Shown piece by piece: positions 9,439-17,890 of a DNA stretch of 64,000 nucleotides. Numbering within the stretch: position 1 is the first letter of the stretch; every line of letters begins with the position of its first letter. Both the position numbers and the translations under genes were made by a program. The stretch is from Sphingomonas sp. Y38-1Y (GTDB lineage Bacteria > Pseudomonadota > Alphaproteobacteria > Sphingomonadales > Sphingomonadaceae): the NCBI RefSeq assembly GCF_032391395.1, contig NZ_CP135916.1:124001-188000 (forward strand). Direction: 5' to 3'. The notes under the pieces are model-generated. The model searched no databases. It was not told the origin of the DNA and saw only the letters and a list, made by a program, of their open reading frames with translations.

Positions 9439-10677
9439 TCAGCGCGGCGTCCAGGCCGATGCCGCGGCAAGGAAGGCCGCCGTCTCCGCCGACGCGCCGT
9501 CCTCGGCGGGCGGGAAGTAGCTGAGCTTCACCACCACGGTGCGCGTCGCCGGATCGACGAAGACATATTGCCCCTGAAGCCCGATCGCGGAGAAGGCGGG
9601 CGTGTTCGGCATCGTCCACCACTGCATGCCATAGCCGCCGGTCGCATCCTCCGCGGCGGCAGGCGCGCTCGCCATCGTCAGCCATTGGGGCGAGACGACG
9701 CGCCGGCCATCGGCCATGCCGCCACCCAGCACCATCTGCCCGAACCGCGCCCAGTCGCGCAGCGTGGCGTTGAAGCCCGCGCCGCTGAACTCGCGGCCCG
9801 TCCCGGGCGCCCCGTCCATGATGTAGAAGCCGTCCGCCTCCGCCCCCAGCGGCTCCCACAGCTTGCGCGCGGTGTAGGCGGCGACGCTGCCCCCCGACAC
9901 GCGCTCGATCAGCCAGCCGAGCACCGCGGTGTCGATCGTCTTGTAGGCGAAGACCGCGCCCGGCTTGTGCGCGCGCTTGATCGTGCGCGCGACGTCGGCG
10001 AAGCGCGCGACATTCTTGACCAGCGCGTTGATGTGGTTGGTCGCCGCGATCCCCGGATTGGCGAAGTCGTAGCGTTCCTCGTAATCGACGCCCGAGCGCA
10101 TCTGGAGGATCTGGCGGATCGTCGTCCCGTCATAGCCGCCGCCGCGAAGCTCCGGCAGATAGCGCGTGATCGGATCGTCGAGCGAGGCGATCAGCTTGTC
10201 CTCCAGCGCCGCACCGACCAGCGTCGAGGTGACCGACTTGGTCATCGACCAGCCCATGAACCGCGTGCGCTCGTTGGAATTGTTGCGATAGATCTCGCTG
10301 ACGATGCGCCCGTCCTTCATGACGAGCAGCGCGTTGGTGTAGCTGCGCTCCAGGAAGTCGTCCGCACGATAGGTCTGTCCGTTCACCTGATAGGTGAAGT
10401 CGAGCGGATGGTCGGCGCGCGGCAGGCGCCAGACGGGTCCGCTGCGCGCCACGGTCCGCGTCGTGAACAGCGTGTCCATGCTGCGGAAGGTCAGCGTGTT
10501 GATGTCGCCGTCGAGCATGTGCCAGCGCGCGATCTGAACCGCGACGGGCACGTCGGACTTGGCACCGGCGGCAAGCGGCGCGGGCAATTGCTGCTGTGCG
10601 GATGCGGGTGCCGCGATGGCGATCGCGGCGGCCGACAACAGGCGAACGGACAGCAGACGAATGAGTGACTGGCGCAT
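9439..10677 (-). CDS. Secreted serine hydrolase of the beta-lactamase fold (class C / NylB-like)
   Basis: The 412-aa protein has an N-terminal signal peptide ending APASAQ. The nucleophile motif SMTK is at residues 144-147, matching the SxxK of class C beta-lactamases, DD-peptidases, EstB esterases and 6-aminohexanoate-dimer hydrolase. A later FAYKT segment sits where the YxN motif is expected, and the substitution argues against a true beta-lactamase. The tail has the FQ/GM, PQW pattern of the NylB-type branch. It likely hydrolyses an ester or amide in the periplasm. It heads a two-gene operon with the TonB receptor downstream. Its ribosome site lies inside a long hairpin (10681-10741). Confidence 0.88.
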   Translation of the reverse strand: MRQSLIRLLSVRLLSAAAIAIAAPASAQQQLPAPLAAGAKSDVPVAVQIARWHMLDGDINTLTFRSMDTLFTTRTVARSGPVWRLPRADHPLDFTYQVNGQTYRADDFLERSYTNALLVMKDGRIVSEIYRNNSNERTRFMGWSMTKSVTSTLVGAALEDKLIASLDDPITRYLPELRGGGYDGTTIRQILQMRSGVDYEERYDFANPGIAATNHINALVKNVARFADVARTIKRAHKPGAVFAYKTIDTAVLGWLIERVSGGSVAAYTARKLWEPLGAEADGFYIMDGAPGTGREFSGAGFNATLRDWARFGQMVLGGGMADGRRVVSPQWLTMASAPAAAEDATGGYGMQWWTMPNTPAFSAIGLQGQYVFVDPATRTVVVKLSYFPPAEDGASAETAAFLAAASAWTPR

Positions 10678-10680
10678 GAT

Positions 10681-10741
10681 CCTCCCCTCACGCCGCGCGA
10701 TCGTCGTCCCTTTTCAGGCTGTCGCGGCGTGCGTGGGGAGG
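10681..10741 (-). promoter_or_regulatory. Leader hairpin sequestering the ribosome site of the serine hydrolase gene
   Basis: CCTCCCC (10681-10687) pairs with GGGGAGG (10735-10741), and CACGCCGCG (10689-10697) pairs with CGCGGCGTG (10723-10731). The result is a 16-bp stem with a small internal loop and a 25-base apical loop. Read on the reverse strand, the 3' arm contains GAGGGGAGG, the Shine-Dalgarno of the hydrolase gene whose ATG is at 10677. If transcription starts upstream of 10741, the ribosome site would be paired. It could instead be a DNA-level palindrome. Confidence 0.45.
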
Positions 10742-10795
10742 AATTAGAGCGGCCGGAGCGATCGCCGCGACTCTCATTTGATATATGGCATTGCT

Positions 10796-11944
10796 TTATC
10801 GCGGGGCGAGGCTGCGCCGGGCGGCGGACCCGTGGACGATCCGCACTAGGTCGGCCTGACGCTGCGTTCCCGTCTTCGACAGCACGCGGTTGAGCTGAAC
10901 CCGCGCCGTCCCCGTCGCGATGCCCCGCGCGAGCGCATATTCGGTGATCGATGCACCCCCCGCCAGCGCGGAGGTCAGCCGCGCTTCGGCCGGCGACAGG
11001 TCGAACAACGCAGCCAGATCCTCGACATCGAACTGGGTCGGGCTGTCGGGCAGCGACAGCAGGATCGACAACGGCGCCGTCTCGGTCCCCGCGGGCGAGG
11101 CGCCGACGGTGTCGCCGGTCGGCGCGATGCGCAGGTGGAGCGTCGCGCCGTCGTCCCCGACCAGGACGACGCGGCCGACGCGCGCCGCGCCGGTCGCGAC
11201 CGCATGCGCCGCACCGCGCAGCCGCTCGCTGTCGCAAGGGCGCGCGCAGCGCAGCTTGCCCGCCACCTGCGCGATCAGCGAGGTCTGCGCGAGCACCTGG
11301 ACCGCCGCCGCGTTGCGCCAGTCGATCGAAAGGTCGGCGCCGCAGAGCAGCAGGCCTGCCTGCACATGGCTGGATGCCGCAGCGAGCGTGTCAGCCCGCG
11401 CCTGAAGCGCGCCGATCCGCGCGCTCAGCCGCACCGCCTGTTGCAGGTGGGGAAGCAGGCGCGCGAGATCGCCCTCCTCCGCCTCGCTCAGGTCACGCAT
11501 GTCGCCGGGATGGCGGTGGAGCAGCAGCGTAAAGGTGCGATCGCCGCCGATCGGGAACGAGGCCCACAATCCGATACCCAGGTCCGCATGCGCCATCCGC
11601 CGGCGCAGGTCGTCGATCAGCCGCGACTGCGAGCCGAAGCTGCGCTGGTCGCTCGAAATCTCGATGCCGGGAACATAGCCGGGCGGCAATTGATAGCGCG
11701 GGCTGTCGGGCTGGTTTAGATAGCTGTCGTGCCGCGCGGCATGGGCGGTCGACAGCGTGTCGCGCACGGTCCAGGTTTCCCAGCTCGCCTGCGCCGCCTC
11801 TTGAACGACCTGCACCACGGCGCTTCGCACCGACAGCGCGCTGCACAGCGCGTCGAGCATGGGCGTCCACCGCGCCTCGGACTCCGCGGCGGCGTAGAGA
11901 TCCAGCAGGACCCGGTCGTCGTACAGGTGGACCCCTCCTTCCAC
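10796..11944 (-). CDS. LuxR-family transcriptional regulator
   Basis: The 382-aa protein ends in a LuxR-type helix-turn-helix: LSPAEARLTSALAGG at about 318-332, then ITEYALARGIATGTARVQL and a VLSKTGTQRQADLVRIV recognition segment. The N-terminal two-thirds resembles the long sensory part of sphingomonad LuxR-type regulators with no recognised autoinducer domain. The start is uncertain: GTG at 11944 gives a frame beginning MEGGVHLYDD, but the GGAGGGG just inside it could be the ribosome site for a slightly later non-ATG start. It lies directly upstream of the hydrolase/receptor operon on the same strand, so control of that operon is plausible. Confidence 0.85.
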   Translation of the reverse strand: MEGGVHLYDDRVLLDLYAAAESEARWTPMLDALCSALSVRSAVVQVVQEAAQASWETWTVRDTLSTAHAARHDSYLNQPDSPRYQLPPGYVPGIEISSDQRSFGSQSRLIDDLRRRMAHADLGIGLWASFPIGGDRTFTLLLHRHPGDMRDLSEAEEGDLARLLPHLQQAVRLSARIGALQARADTLAAASSHVQAGLLLCGADLSIDWRNAAAVQVLAQTSLIAQVAGKLRCARPCDSERLRGAAHAVATGAARVGRVVLVGDDGATLHLRIAPTGDTVGASPAGTETAPLSILLSLPDSPTQFDVEDLAALFDLSPAEARLTSALAGGASITEYALARGIATGTARVQLNRVLSKTGTQRQADLVRIVHGSAARRSLAPR

Positions 11945-12034
11945 GCAGCTGGCGTGAGAATACCGGGTGCAGGGTCGGCGGGCAATCTCTGCCGCCGGAT
12001 GCTGGCGCCAGCTTCGACATCCGGATCGCCTCCA

Positions 12035-14173
12035 TCAGAATGCCGCGCGCAGTCCAATCGCGGCGGTGCGCGGCGCGCCGGGCTGCACCCACAGGGGCGA
12101 ATAGCTGTTGGCGTACCAGCGTGCGTCGAACAGGTTCTGCACCGACGCGAACACCGTCAGCCCCTCGATCGCCTCCACCTCGCCGAATACCCTTGCGAGC
12201 GTGTGTGCGGGGAGCGTGAACGCCGTCCCCGTCTCGCCCGACCGCTCACCCACATGCTGGATGCCGCCGCCGATCAGCGCATCGCGGCCGGCGATGGCGA
12301 AACGCTTGCTCGCCTGCACGTTGAGGTTGTGGGCGGGAATGTTGACCAGCGGGTCGCCGGGCCGAATCTGGAAGTTGAAATTGGGTTCGAGCAGCGTCGA
12401 GCGCGCCTCCGCGTCCAGATAGGCATAGCTCAGCAGCACCTCGACATCGCCCGGCAGCCGGCCGGTGAGGTCGAGCTCGATCCCGCGGCTGCGCGCCTTG
12501 CCGATCGCGACGGAAAAGCCCGGGTTGCCCGTATCGCTCGCCAGCACATTGGCCTTGTCGAGCTGGAACACCGCCAGCGTACCGGTCAGCCGCCCGCCCA
12601 GCGCCGTCAGCTTGACGCCGACCTCCTTCGACCGGCTCGTCTCCGGATCGAAGATCGCGCCGGTGACGTCGGTGCCGATGTTCGCGCGAAACCCCTCGCC
12701 ATAGGCGGCATAGAGCGTCAGCGGCTCGTTCAGGCGATAGACGATGCCCGCCTGCGGGCTGAAGCGGCCGGCACTGCGATGGCTGTCGATGCCGGTCAGG
12801 CGGTTGAGCGTGCGCAGGCTGACATCGTCATAGCGGCCGCCGATGCGGAGCTGGAGCCGGTCGGTCAGCTCGATCTGGTCCTGAACGAACAGCCCGGTCG
12901 ATTGCTGGACGTCCAGCCGGTCGTTCTGCGGACCCGGCGTCGGCAGCGGAAAGCGGCCATAGACCGGATCGAGGATGTCGAGCACATAGCCCGCACGATC
13001 GGTAGTCGAGCCGGTGACGATCGCCGGCCGGACACGCCCGAACTGCTGGTCGTTGTCGAAGCGGTCATGGTCGGCGCCCACCAGCACGCGGTTGCGCAGC
13101 CCCGCCACCTCGAACTCGCCCGACAGCTCGGCGCGGATCACCCATTGCCGCGAATCGTACCGGCGCGACCGGCGCTGGCGCGACAGCGAGCGGCCATCGA
13201 CGAAGATCTTCTGGCGCGAGGGCACGAGCTCGGCATCGGAGGAGAAGCCGGTCAGCAGCGTGTCGCGCAGGCTGGCGCCGACCAGCAGGCTCCAGTTGCT
13301 GCCGAAATCATGCTGGACGCGAAGCTGGTGCCCGGTGGCGCGCGCGACATGATCGCCATCGCCCGGCTCGCCCAGGAACCGGTCGCGCGGCACGGTGTCG
13401 AAGTCGCCGTTCAGCACGACGATGCCGCGATCGAAAGGCGTCTCGACGCGCGTCCATTCGAAGTCGTAGGTCAGCCGCGTCGCCGGCCCGATCGCCAGCC
13501 CGATCGACGGGAGCAGCCCCCAGCGGCGCAGATGCACCTGGTCACGGAATGTGTCGCCATCCTCGGCATAGCCGATCAGCCGCGCGGTCAGCCCGCCGGT
13601 CAGCGCCAGGTTGACGTCGCCCTCCGTCCGCACGCGGTCGAAGCTGCCGGCCTGAACCGCCGCACTGCCGAAGGTGCGGCCGATCTCCGCCTGCTTGGTG
13701 ACGAGGTTGATGGTGCCGCCGGGCTCGCCGCGACCCAGCAGCGCGGCGGCGGGACCCTTCAGCACCTCGATCCGCTCGATTCCGGCGACATCGCGCGGGC
13801 CGCCGAACCCGCGTCCGCCATTGAAGCCGTTGACGAGATAGCCGGTCGGGATGTTCTCGTCGCCGGCGAAGCCGCGCACGGCGAAGCTGTCGAACAGCCC
13901 GCCCAGCGAATTCTGGCGCGACACCGAGGCGTTGAGGTCGAGCGCGTCGGCCAGCCGGACGAAGTTGTTCTCCCTCACCACCGCCTCGTCGATCTGCGCG
14001 ATCGATTGCGGGATTTCGGCCAGCGTGAAGTCGCCGCGATACGCCTGGCGCACGCCGGTGACGGTGATCTCCTGATCGGCGGGCGGCGGCTCTTCGGCCG
14101 GATCGGTCGCCCAGGCGGGCGCGGCGAAGGCCAGCGTCGTCATCAGCCCGGCGCGCGAAACAAGGCGCAGCAT
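12035..14173 (-). CDS. TonB-dependent siderophore receptor (FhuA/FpvA-like)
   Basis: This 712-aa receptor starts at ATG 14173 with GGGGGAAC before it; the open frame extends further upstream without support. A signal peptide ends APAWAT. The plug has the siderophore-receptor pattern: ITVTGVRQAY, IPQSIAQIDEAVVREN, VLKGPAAALLGRGEPGG and INLVTKQ. The C-terminus ends in GLRAAF with terminal Phe. The KGP..LLGRGEPGG signature distinguishes it from the other, RGPQGTL-type receptors in this window and fits ferri-siderophore receptors. It diverges from an ABC exporter cassette across a 147-base region holding two palindromes, suggesting joint control. The siderophore is unknown, and no siderophore synthesis genes are in view. 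Confidence 0.92.
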   Translation of the reverse strand: MLRLVSRAGLMTTLAFAAPAWATDPAEEPPPADQEITVTGVRQAYRGDFTLAEIPQSIAQIDEAVVRENNFVRLADALDLNASVSRQNSLGGLFDSFAVRGFAGDENIPTGYLVNGFNGGRGFGGPRDVAGIERIEVLKGPAAALLGRGEPGGTINLVTKQAEIGRTFGSAAVQAGSFDRVRTEGDVNLALTGGLTARLIGYAEDGDTFRDQVHLRRWGLLPSIGLAIGPATRLTYDFEWTRVETPFDRGIVVLNGDFDTVPRDRFLGEPGDGDHVARATGHQLRVQHDFGSNWSLLVGASLRDTLLTGFSSDAELVPSRQKIFVDGRSLSRQRRSRRYDSRQWVIRAELSGEFEVAGLRNRVLVGADHDRFDNDQQFGRVRPAIVTGSTTDRAGYVLDILDPVYGRFPLPTPGPQNDRLDVQQSTGLFVQDQIELTDRLQLRIGGRYDDVSLRTLNRLTGIDSHRSAGRFSPQAGIVYRLNEPLTLYAAYGEGFRANIGTDVTGAIFDPETSRSKEVGVKLTALGGRLTGTLAVFQLDKANVLASDTGNPGFSVAIGKARSRGIELDLTGRLPGDVEVLLSYAYLDAEARSTLLEPNFNFQIRPGDPLVNIPAHNLNVQASKRFAIAGRDALIGGGIQHVGERSGETGTAFTLPAHTLARVFGEVEAIEGLTVFASVQNLFDARWYANSYSPLWVQPGAPRTAAIGLRAAF

Positions 14174-14240
14174 CGAAGTTCCCCCATTCGATCGAAAGCG
14201 GCCGATCCAGTCCGGCCGCCGTTCACGCCGCCTGTGCCGT

Positions 14241-14254
14241 GACGTTATAACGTC
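14241..14254. promoter_or_regulatory. Perfect 14-bp palindrome in divergent promoter region
   Basis: GACGTTATAACGTC reads identically on both strands. It lies midway between the siderophore receptor start (14173) and the ABC ATPase start (14321), where a shared operator would sit. The protein that binds it is unknown. Confidence 0.5.
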
Positions 14255-14258
14255 GTCA

Positions 14259-14275
14259 ATGATATCTTGTATCAT
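14259..14275. promoter_or_regulatory. Second dyad in divergent promoter region (possible metal-regulator site)
   Basis: ATGATA (14259-14264) and TATCAT (14270-14275) form an inverted repeat with a 5-base spacer. The GATA/ATC-type AT-rich halves loosely recall Fur-family boxes, which would suit a siderophore receptor gene, but the match is not exact enough to call Fur. Confidence 0.4.
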
Positions 14276-14320
14276 CACAGCGGATCGGGTTAGGGGCACC
14301 GCAACGTTCGAGAGGTACCG

Positions 14321-15061
14321 ATGCATTCAGCGACCGACGCGCCCATTTCGATTCAATCGCTTGTGCTGAGCTATGGCGAGCACCGCGTGCTGGACGGCCT
14401 GTCGCTCGACGTGCCGGCGGGCAGCATCACCGCGCTGCTCGGCGGCAACGGCGCGGGCAAGTCGACAACGCTGGCGGCGCTGCTCGGGTTCGAGCGGAGC
14501 GAGGCGGGCAGCATCACGGTGTGCGGCATCGATCCCGGCGCCGACCCCGACGCCGCGCGCCGACGCATCGCCTATCTGCCCGAGAATGTCGCGCTCTACG
14601 ACCATCTGAGCGCGATCGAGAATGCCGACTATCTCCTGGCGCTGTCGGGGGAGCGGTACGACCGTGCGGCGATTACCGATGCGCTCGCCGCCGCGGGTCT
14701 TCAGGAAGCGGCATGGCACCGCCGGCTCGGTGGCTTTTCCAAGGGGATGCGCCAGAAGGTCGCGATCGCCGTCGCACTCGTCCGCGCGGTGCCGGTGCTG
14801 CTGCTCGACGAGCCGACCTCCGGCCTCGATCCGCGCGCGACCGCCGATTTCAACGCGCTGGTCCTGTCGGTGCGCGAGCGCGGGACGGCGGTGCTGATGG
14901 TGACGCACGACCTGCTCTCCGCCGCCGACGTCGCCGACCGTATCGCGTTCCTGGAGCGCGGCCGCGTCGCCCATGCGGTCGAGGCGAGCGGCCCCGATCG
15001 CTTCGACGTGCGCGCGCTTCACGCCCGTTTCCAGCTCGGCGGCGAGCGGCTCGCGGCATGA
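14321..15061 (+). CDS. ABC transporter ATP-binding protein
   Basis: The 246-aa ATPase has Walker A GGNGAGKST at 41-49, a YLPENV segment at 85-90 in the Q-loop area, signature-like FSKGMRQK at 139-146, Walker B VLLLDEPTSGLD at 159-170 and a switch His in VTHDL. YLPENV resembles the NosF branch of ABC-2 exporters (from memory of that family). It is the first gene of a three-gene cassette and its TGA overlaps the ATG of the first permease (ATGA). It should power export or membrane extraction by the two downstream DUF3526-like permeases. The substrate is unknown. Confidence 0.93.
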   Translation: MHSATDAPISIQSLVLSYGEHRVLDGLSLDVPAGSITALLGGNGAGKSTTLAALLGFERSEAGSITVCGIDPGADPDAARRRIAYLPENVALYDHLSAIENADYLLALSGERYDRAAITDALAAAGLQEAAWHRRLGGFSKGMRQKVAIAVALVRAVPVLLLDEPTSGLDPRATADFNALVLSVRERGTAVLMVTHDLLSAADVADRIAFLERGRVAHAVEASGPDRFDVRALHARFQLGGERLAA

Positions 15062-16497
15062 GCGCCGTCCGCCTGATCGCCCGCGACGAGCTGCGGCTGA
15101 TGCTGCGCAACCGCGTCGCCGTCATCGCCTTTGCGCTGCTGGTGCTGCTCACCCTGGTCGCGATCGCCAGCAGCTGGTCGCACCAGCAGCGCATCGCCGA
15201 CCTGCGCGCCCGGCACCAGGCGGCGGCGGCGGAGGCGTTCGACGCGCAACCCGATCGCCACCCGCACCGCGTCGTCCACTACGGCAACTTCATCTTCCGC
15301 CCGCTGGGACCGCTCGCCGCCTTCGATCCCGGCGTCGACGCGTTCACGGGGAACAGCATGTTCCTGGAGGGGCATCGCCAGAACACCGCCAATTTCGGCG
15401 ACGTGCGGCAAAGCTCGCTGCTCGTCCGCTTCGGCCAGCTCTCGCCCGCCTTCGTACTCCAGACCGTCGCGCCGCTGCTGCTCGTCTTCCTGGGCTTCGC
15501 CGCCGTCGCGCGCGAGCGGGAGCGGGGCACACTGCGACTGTTGATGCTGCAGGGCGTCGGGCGCGGGCAGTTGATCGCGGGCAAGCTCCTCGCGCTCGGC
15601 ACCGTCGCGCTCGCCGCCGCGCTGCCGGCGCTGGTTGGCCTGGCCGTCATCGCGGCGCAGCCCGGCGCGGCGGCGCTGCCGATGCTGGTGATCGGGGCGG
15701 GCTATCTCGCCTACCTTACCTTGTGGGTGGTCGTGATCCTGGCGGTGTCGGCGCTCGTGCGCCGCGGGCGCGATGCGCTGCTCGCGCTCGTGGCGATCTG
15801 GGCGGTGACGACGATCCTCGTCCCCCGCCTCGCCCCCGACGTCGCGAGCCAGGCACACACACTTCGCAACCGGCTCCAGACCGACGTCGCGATCGCCCGC
15901 GACCTTCGCCGGATGGGCGACAGCCACAATCCCGACGATCCCCATTTCGCCGCGTTCAAGGCCGCGACGCTCCAGCGCTACGGCGTGGGCCGCGTCGAGG
16001 ACCTGCCCGTCAACTACAAGGGGCTGCTGGCGCTGGAGGGCGAGCGGATGACCTCCGCGCTGTTCGACCGCTATTCGCGCGAGAGTTTCGCGGCTCAGGC
16101 GCGGCAGAACGCGCTGGTCGACGCGGCGAGCGTCGCCAGCCCGGCGATCGCGCTGCGGTCGATGTCGATGTCGGCGGCGGGCACCGACCTTGCCGGGCAC
16201 CAGCGCTTCCTCGAACAGGCCGAGGCCTATCGCTACGACCTCGTCCAGCGGCTCAACCGCATGCAGGCGGAGGGGGTCCGCTATGCCGACGATACCGCCA
16301 CCGATGCGGGCGCCGACCGCCGCAAGCGGGTGGATGCGGGCAATTGGCAAGCGATGCCCGACTTCGCGTTCGAAGCCCCCGCCCCCGCGACGCTCGCCCG
16401 GGCAGCGCTGCCCGGGCTTGCCACCATCCTCCTCTGGCTGGGCGCCGCGGCTGCGCTGCTTGTCCTTGCCACGCGCCGGCTGGGAGCCCGCCGATGA
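15058..16497 (+). CDS. ABC-2 type permease, DUF3526-like (first)
   Basis: The 479-aa membrane protein starts at ATG 15058 overlapping the ATPase stop. An N-terminal segment (ARDELRLMLRNRVAVIAF) leads into a membrane helix at about 20-36. A long extracytoplasmic region follows, then a cluster of four to five hydrophobic segments (about 140-270), another large soluble domain and a final membrane helix at the C-terminus. This N-helix, soluble, helix-bundle, soluble, C-helix layout is typical of DUF3526-containing ABC-2 permeases. The ATGA overlap at its end couples it to the next permease. It probably forms a heterodimeric channel with that protein. Confidence 0.85.
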   Translation: MSAVRLIARDELRLMLRNRVAVIAFALLVLLTLVAIASSWSHQQRIADLRARHQAAAAEAFDAQPDRHPHRVVHYGNFIFRPLGPLAAFDPGVDAFTGNSMFLEGHRQNTANFGDVRQSSLLVRFGQLSPAFVLQTVAPLLLVFLGFAAVARERERGTLRLLMLQGVGRGQLIAGKLLALGTVALAAALPALVGLAVIAAQPGAAALPMLVIGAGYLAYLTLWVVVILAVSALVRRGRDALLALVAIWAVTTILVPRLAPDVASQAHTLRNRLQTDVAIARDLRRMGDSHNPDDPHFAAFKAATLQRYGVGRVEDLPVNYKGLLALEGERMTSALFDRYSRESFAAQARQNALVDAASVASPAIALRSMSMSAAGTDLAGHQRFLEQAEAYRYDLVQRLNRMQAEGVRYADDTATDAGADRRKRVDAGNWQAMPDFAFEAPAPATLARAALPGLATILLWLGAAAALLVLATRRLGARR

Positions 16498-17768
16498 GCC
16501 TCTACACGCACGAACTCCGCCTGCTGCTGCGCCAGCGTCTCAGCCTGTTCGCACTCGTCCTGCTCGCCGCGCTGACCTTCGCGGCACTCGGCGCAGGCAT
16601 GGCCGAGGTCGCGCGCCAGCGCGCCGCGATCGCCGCCATCCCGGCCGCACAGGCCGAGGATATCGGCGCCGTCGCCGACTATGTCGGGCGGACGCAGGAT
16701 GCGGGCAGCGCCGCCTATTACAGCTTCCACCCGACCTGGGACGCGCCCGCTCCGCTCGCCTTCGCCGCGCTCGGGATGCGGGACGTGTCGCCCTACATTC
16801 TTCGCGTCCGCGCGCTGGGGCTGGAGGCGCAGATCTATGACGGCGACACCTTCAATCCCGAACTGGCGCTGCCCGGCCGGTTCGACTTCGCTTTCGTGCT
16901 CGTCTTCCTCGCGCCGCTGTTCGTCGTCGCGCTCTTCCACGACCTCGTCTCCAGCGAGCGCGAGGCCGGGCGTGCGCGGACGCTGGAGGCGCTGCCGCGC
17001 GGCGGTTCGGCGCTGTGGCGACGGCGCACCGCCGTGCGGCTGGCGCTGCTGTGGAGCGTGCTCGCGCTCCCATTCCTCGTCGCCGCGATCGTCGAGGGGG
17101 TCGGCGTGCTCGCGATCCTCGCCGTGTTGGCGCTGATCGCCCTCTATCTCCTGTTCTGGATCGGGCTGGCGGCGCTGATCGGCCGGCTGCGTTGGAGCTC
17201 GGTCGCCAATGCCGCGACGATGGCGGCGGCGTGGCTGCTGCTCGTCCTCATCGTGCCCACGCTCGCCAACGTCGCGATCGACCGCGCGGTGCCCGTCACC
17301 GAAGGCGCCGAGATCGCGCTCGCGCAGCGCGAGGCGGTCAACCACGCCTGGGACATCCCGCGCGAGGCGACGATGCGCCGCTTCTATGCCAACCATCCCG
17401 AGTGGGCAGGCTCGGCGCCGCTCGGCACCGCGTTCCACTACAAATGGTACCTCGCCTTCCACCAGAATGGCGACGAGCATGTCGCCGCAAAGGTCGCGGC
17501 CTATCGCGCCGGGCTGGAGCGCCGCGACGCCGCCGCTCGGTCACTCGGCTGGCTCTTGCCCTCCGTCGGCGTGCAAGCGGCGCTGACGCGGCTCGCCGAG
17601 ACGGATCTTGCCGCGCAGCTCGCCTATCAGGATCGCATCCGCGCCTTTCACACCCGGCTTCGCGAATTCTACTACGACTATGTCTTTGCGGATAAGGCGT
17701 TCGACGCGGCCGCCTTCGACCGGGCGCCGCGGTTCGATACGGGGGCGATGTCGACCCGCATGCGATAG
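16494..17768 (+). CDS. ABC-2 type permease, DUF3526-like (second)
   Basis: This 424-aa membrane protein starts at ATG 16494 overlapping the previous stop. It begins YTHELRLLLRQRLSLFAL with an immediate membrane helix, then a soluble loop, FDFAFVLVFLAPLFVVALFHDLVSSEREAG (a conserved-looking cytoplasmic turn in ABC-2 permeases) and more membrane segments. A soluble domain and a Tyr/Asp-rich tail follow, with no obvious final helix, unlike its partner. It is a paralogue of the first permease. The cassette is closed by this gene; the next gene has its own leader. Confidence 0.83.
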   Translation: MSLYTHELRLLLRQRLSLFALVLLAALTFAALGAGMAEVARQRAAIAAIPAAQAEDIGAVADYVGRTQDAGSAAYYSFHPTWDAPAPLAFAALGMRDVSPYILRVRALGLEAQIYDGDTFNPELALPGRFDFAFVLVFLAPLFVVALFHDLVSSEREAGRARTLEALPRGGSALWRRRTAVRLALLWSVLALPFLVAAIVEGVGVLAILAVLALIALYLLFWIGLAALIGRLRWSSVANAATMAAAWLLLVLIVPTLANVAIDRAVPVTEGAEIALAQREAVNHAWDIPREATMRRFYANHPEWAGSAPLGTAFHYKWYLAFHQNGDEHVAAKVAAYRAGLERRDAAARSLGWLLPSVGVQAALTRLAETDLAAQLAYQDRIRAFHTRLREFYYDYVFADKAFDAAAFDRAPRFDTGAMSTRMR

Positions 17769-17831
17769 GACGCACTCGGGCCGCGGGGTGGCACGATCTT
17801 CGGGCCCATGCCCGGAAACGCGATATCAACG

Positions 17832-17888
17832 GGTTGTCTCCGCGACCGCCCTCCCCCTATCGACGATCGGGGAAGCCGCGGAGAAACC
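17832..17888 (+). promoter_or_regulatory. Leader hairpin sequestering the ribosome site of the CPA1 antiporter gene
   Basis: GGTT (17832-17835) pairs with AACC (17885-17888), TCTCCGCG (17837-17844) with CGCGGAGA (17877-17884), and TCCCC (17852-17856) with GGGGA (17869-17873). This gives about 17 bp of stem with one bulged G and one internal loop. The 3' arm contains GCGGAGA, the Shine-Dalgarno for the TTG start at 17891, and the stem ends two bases before that codon. Such a fold would block translation unless opened. Thermometer-like or pH-responsive control is speculation. Confidence 0.55.
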
Positions 17889-17890
17889 AT

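Noticed and set aside
9439..10677. Antibiotic-resistance beta-lactamase call for the SMTK hydrolase
   Set aside because: The YxN motif is replaced by Tyr-Lys-Thr and the context is catabolic; it fits the NylB/esterase-like branch better.
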